Assembly (NCBI GenBank): GCA_033557675.1 | Contig: JAWQRM010000557.1 | Span: forward strand, 1 to 21,515 | Length of the DNA stretch: 21,515 bases | Source: Coptodactyla brooksi | Taxonomy: Eukaryota; Arthropoda; Insecta; Coleoptera; Scarabaeidae | Direction: 5' to 3' | Part shown: positions 19,682 through 21,515 of the stretch, piece after piece | How positions within the stretch are numbered: the stretch's first letter is position 1 | Layout: every line of letters starts with the position of its first letter | Position numbers and translations under genes: made by a program | Notes under the pieces: generated by a model | The model's input: the letters and a program-made list of their open reading frames with translations, nothing else | Told to the model about the DNA's origin: nothing | Databases searched by the model: none

Positions 19682-19796
19682 ACAAATACCTCAACCACAA
19701 TACCAATGTTTTAAAACTCAATATATGTTTCGGTTTATTCAATAAACCGAAACATATGTTGAGTTAAACCATTAGTATTGTGGTTGAAGTGTTTAT
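19682..19796. repeat. 115 bp near-perfect palindrome flanked by TA
   Basis: The arms 19682-19739 and 19741-19796 are reverse complements around a single C, with several mismatches and a short gap. The innermost 20 bases per side are almost exact (tatgtttcggtttatt / aataaaccgaaacata). TA lies on both sides (19680-19681 and 19797-19798). The shape fits a foldback MITE or two abutting inverted transposon ends. Confidence 0.85.
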
Positions 19797-19798
19797 TA

Positions 19799-20077
19799 GT
19801 TGTAGTGTCTACGAGACCACAGATCTTCGTATTTTCTAATAAAACTGATCTCGTTTATTTAAAGCGTGCAGCATTTTCCTTCTCGCCGAATTTTTAGTTA
19901 GTAGGTACGCGACTGAGAACCCCCGACTTTGTGAATATTCATCCAAACAAAATCTTCGTATTACTTCTTAAGTTTATGTCATATTACAGTTGATATTTTT
20001 TTGACACTTTACTGAACTAAGCGATGAAGGCGAAGATTAGGTGAAGAAAGAATGCATTTATGTATGTGTGGTCAGCT
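19799..20077. other. Unassigned spacer between palindrome and RTE-like element
   Basis: No gene or clear repeat. The word ctgatctcgttt appears at 19845-19856 and also at 19659-19670 in direct orientation, on either side of the palindrome. It is too short to interpret. Confidence 0.4.
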
Positions 20078-21515
20078 CAACGTCCCCGGTCGTAGTCAGT
20101 GGATCGTCTGAAGCAAGCGGTGTCGCTTCTTAGCTGGCAAAAACCTTTTGAACCAAATCTTTCCATCCTGCGCGGTCACTCGCTGTATTGAGCAGCGCCT
20201 CAAAGCAGTTATCGCTCACTCAGGTATACCTGCAGTTTGACGTAACGGGAAACAGCCCTCCTCAAGAGCACCTTGTCCAAGGTATTGAAGGCTGTGTTGG
20301 CTGCGGCGATGCGAGAGTCGACATCCTTCTGTATAGATCCGGAAGATTCGATCCAGACACCGAGATACTGGAATGAATACGACTGGGTGACAGGGTTGCC
20401 TTCTGACCGTAAACTGCTACATAAGGCCCTTCGGGACGAACATGCTTGCGCACTTGTCTGGTCTGAGGACGAGCCCGTATGCAGCAGCGTAGCAGATCAG
20501 CGCGTTTACGGCCTTCTGCAGTTCCAGCGTGTCTGTGCTTATAAGCGCTACGTCATCGGCGTAATCAATGTCCATCGGCCTCCTCCCACTCGGATATAGC
20601 CTCACGCCAGCCGGAACCTCCTCAAAGACTCTCCTCAGCAAGTCCTCCGCGATAAAGTTGAAGAGCAGTGGACCGTAGACCCATCCCTGGCGCACTCCGG
20701 TGGCGACCATGTACGTGCCTGGTGTGCCAGCAAGAGAGCGAACCCGCGCTGTTGTGCGACTGTAGAGCTTCCGAAGTATCTCAACGAGGTGCTCAGGCAC
20801 TCCATCCGCGCGGACTGCATCGAAGAGGCGCGTTCTGTTCAGGCTGTCGAACGCCGCTCGAAAGTCAACGAACACGATATGTAGTGGCTTCTTCCTTGTC
20901 GCGTGGACCTCCACGACTCTGCGCATCGCGAGAATGGCATCGATCGTGCTTCTTTCCGGCCTGAATCCCTGCTGCACGTCACGTGTAGTCTCCTCGCGGC
21001 ATCCCATGACCCTGTTAAGGATCAACCTCTCGACGATCTTGTAGACAACTCGGGGTAGCTCTCTGGCAGGGTTTTGTCCTTCTTCTTCCACAGCGGGACG
21101 ATGAGCGCGCCTCTTCACGAGTTGGGGATCTTCTTGGTCGTCCAAATCAAGGTGATGATTTCGTGAAGATCCCGTGCAGCGCACTTGGGTAGCGATTTGA
21201 GTATCTCTGCGGTAATGTCGTCATCTCCCTCGGCCTTCCCATTAACGAGTGCTCGGATGCAGTTCGCCACTTCACCTTCAATAGGCAAGTTCGTTGAACA
21301 GGTGTAATTGGGACGCTGGAAGTGTGAAGTGGAATGGGGGTACACCCAGACTGGGTTGGTATAGTAGCTCAGATAAATACGTAGACCAAACGCAAGACGC
21401 TGCAGCTCCAGTGACGAGACCACTTCCGCTTCTGATAGCACGCGAGGTCATGACCCTTCTCCCAGCGTATTGGTTGAGCAGAAGGTAGACCGTTGTGCTG
21501 TCCGGTCTTCCAAGG
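20078..21515 (-). pseudogene. GC-rich RTE-like reverse transcriptase, mostly readable, truncated by window
   Basis: A minus-strand LINE RT that still reads over long stretches. The upstream piece carries NCIRALVNGKAEGDDDITAE (near 21205-21265) and WTTKKIPNS, then a TGA at 21115-21117 where Trp is expected, then ALIVPLWKKKDKTLPE. A small deletion or frameshift near 21050 removes the usual RGI.LL and leads into PRVVYKIVERLILNRVM. From there an open frame runs to 20417: QQGFRPERSTIDAIL, motif A FVDFRAAFDS (Asp codon within 20864-20872), ATGVRQGWVYGPLLFNFI (motif B), DIDYADDVALIS (YADD at 20552-20563). Frame breaks follow, but thumb text is readable to about 20080, including a DRAGWKDLVQKVFAS ending typical of LINE C termini. 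Composition is about 57% GC in a sampled line (20761-20820), far above the surroundings. Catalytic Asp residues are intact. Confidence 0.88.

Larger units (their letters stand above)
18547..19796 (+). mobile_element. Candidate mariner-type transposon with inverted arms and TA flanks
   Basis: The arm at 18547-18603 (acaaacatctcaag...) is the inverted counterpart of 19741-19796. Each is bordered on the outside by TA (18545-18546 and 19797-19798), the target duplication expected of Tc1/mariner elements. The transposase remnant sits between them and the 1250 bp span is close to the usual mariner size. Against this, a third arm copy (19682-19739) is joined to the right arm as a palindrome, and arms of ~57 bp are longer than typical mariner ends. 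The arms may therefore belong to a separate palindromic repeat family. The transposase call is firm; the boundaries are not. Confidence 0.5.

Noticed and set aside
1..21515. CRISPR array, operon, integron or other bacterial system
   Set aside because: No regularly spaced repeats, no clustered intact genes, and all recognisable proteins are eukaryotic transposon families.

Overview
This looks like repeat-dense DNA from an animal nuclear genome, most likely an insect or other arthropod. The evidence is the set of degenerate transposons: a LOA-like LINE with RNase H, an I-clade LINE, two RTE-like or related LINE fragments plus a third GC-rich one, Penelope-like elements (PLEs) with a GIY-YIG nuclease remnant, and a mariner-type transposase. 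The background is AT-rich, with no operons, ribosome binding sites or bacterial gene packing. I found no intact host gene. Nearly every recognisable coding stretch is a retroelement or DNA-transposon pseudogene with stops, frameshifts or lost catalytic residues.

Layout. 1-2078 (+): decayed LOA-like LINE (reverse transcriptase, RNase H, C-terminal tail). 2101-3180: two PLE fragments arranged head to head. Their shared RT segment forms a ~115 bp inverted repeat. The plus copy continues through the thumb, a damaged GIY-YIG nuclease and a region related to a hammerhead-like motif. 3181-8670: AT-rich non-coding DNA with several strong hairpins, a tRNA-like fragment, an (AT)15 microsatellite, a two-copy dispersed repeat, and a second PLE 3' fragment with a better preserved hammerhead-ribozyme-like core (6003-6043). 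8673-9840: GC-richer block with coding-like but unidentified sequence. 10027-11310 (-): RTE-like LINE with an internal deletion and a (GAA)n tail. 11545-12493 (+): a different LINE RT fragment with YADD changed to YAND. 13980-17818 (-): a nearly complete I-clade LINE with ORF1 and ORF2 (endonuclease, RT, RNase H). 18547-19796 (+): mariner-type transposase remnant bracketed by related inverted arms next to TA dinucleotides. One arm is part of a 115 bp palindrome. 20078-21515 (-): GC-rich RTE-like RT with a 255-codon open stretch and intact YADD, running off the window edge.

How they act together: these are not a pathway. They are independent selfish elements inserted near or into one another. 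The most informative signals are structural: the head-to-head PLE, the hammerhead-like PLE 3' regions, the TA-flanked palindrome beside mariner, and a 97-nt near-perfect hairpin. The density of old, mixed-orientation transposons would suit pericentromeric heterochromatin or a piRNA-producing locus, but the sequence alone does not prove that. Family names come from motif recognition by eye, so clade labels are less certain than the call of reverse transcriptase or transposase.
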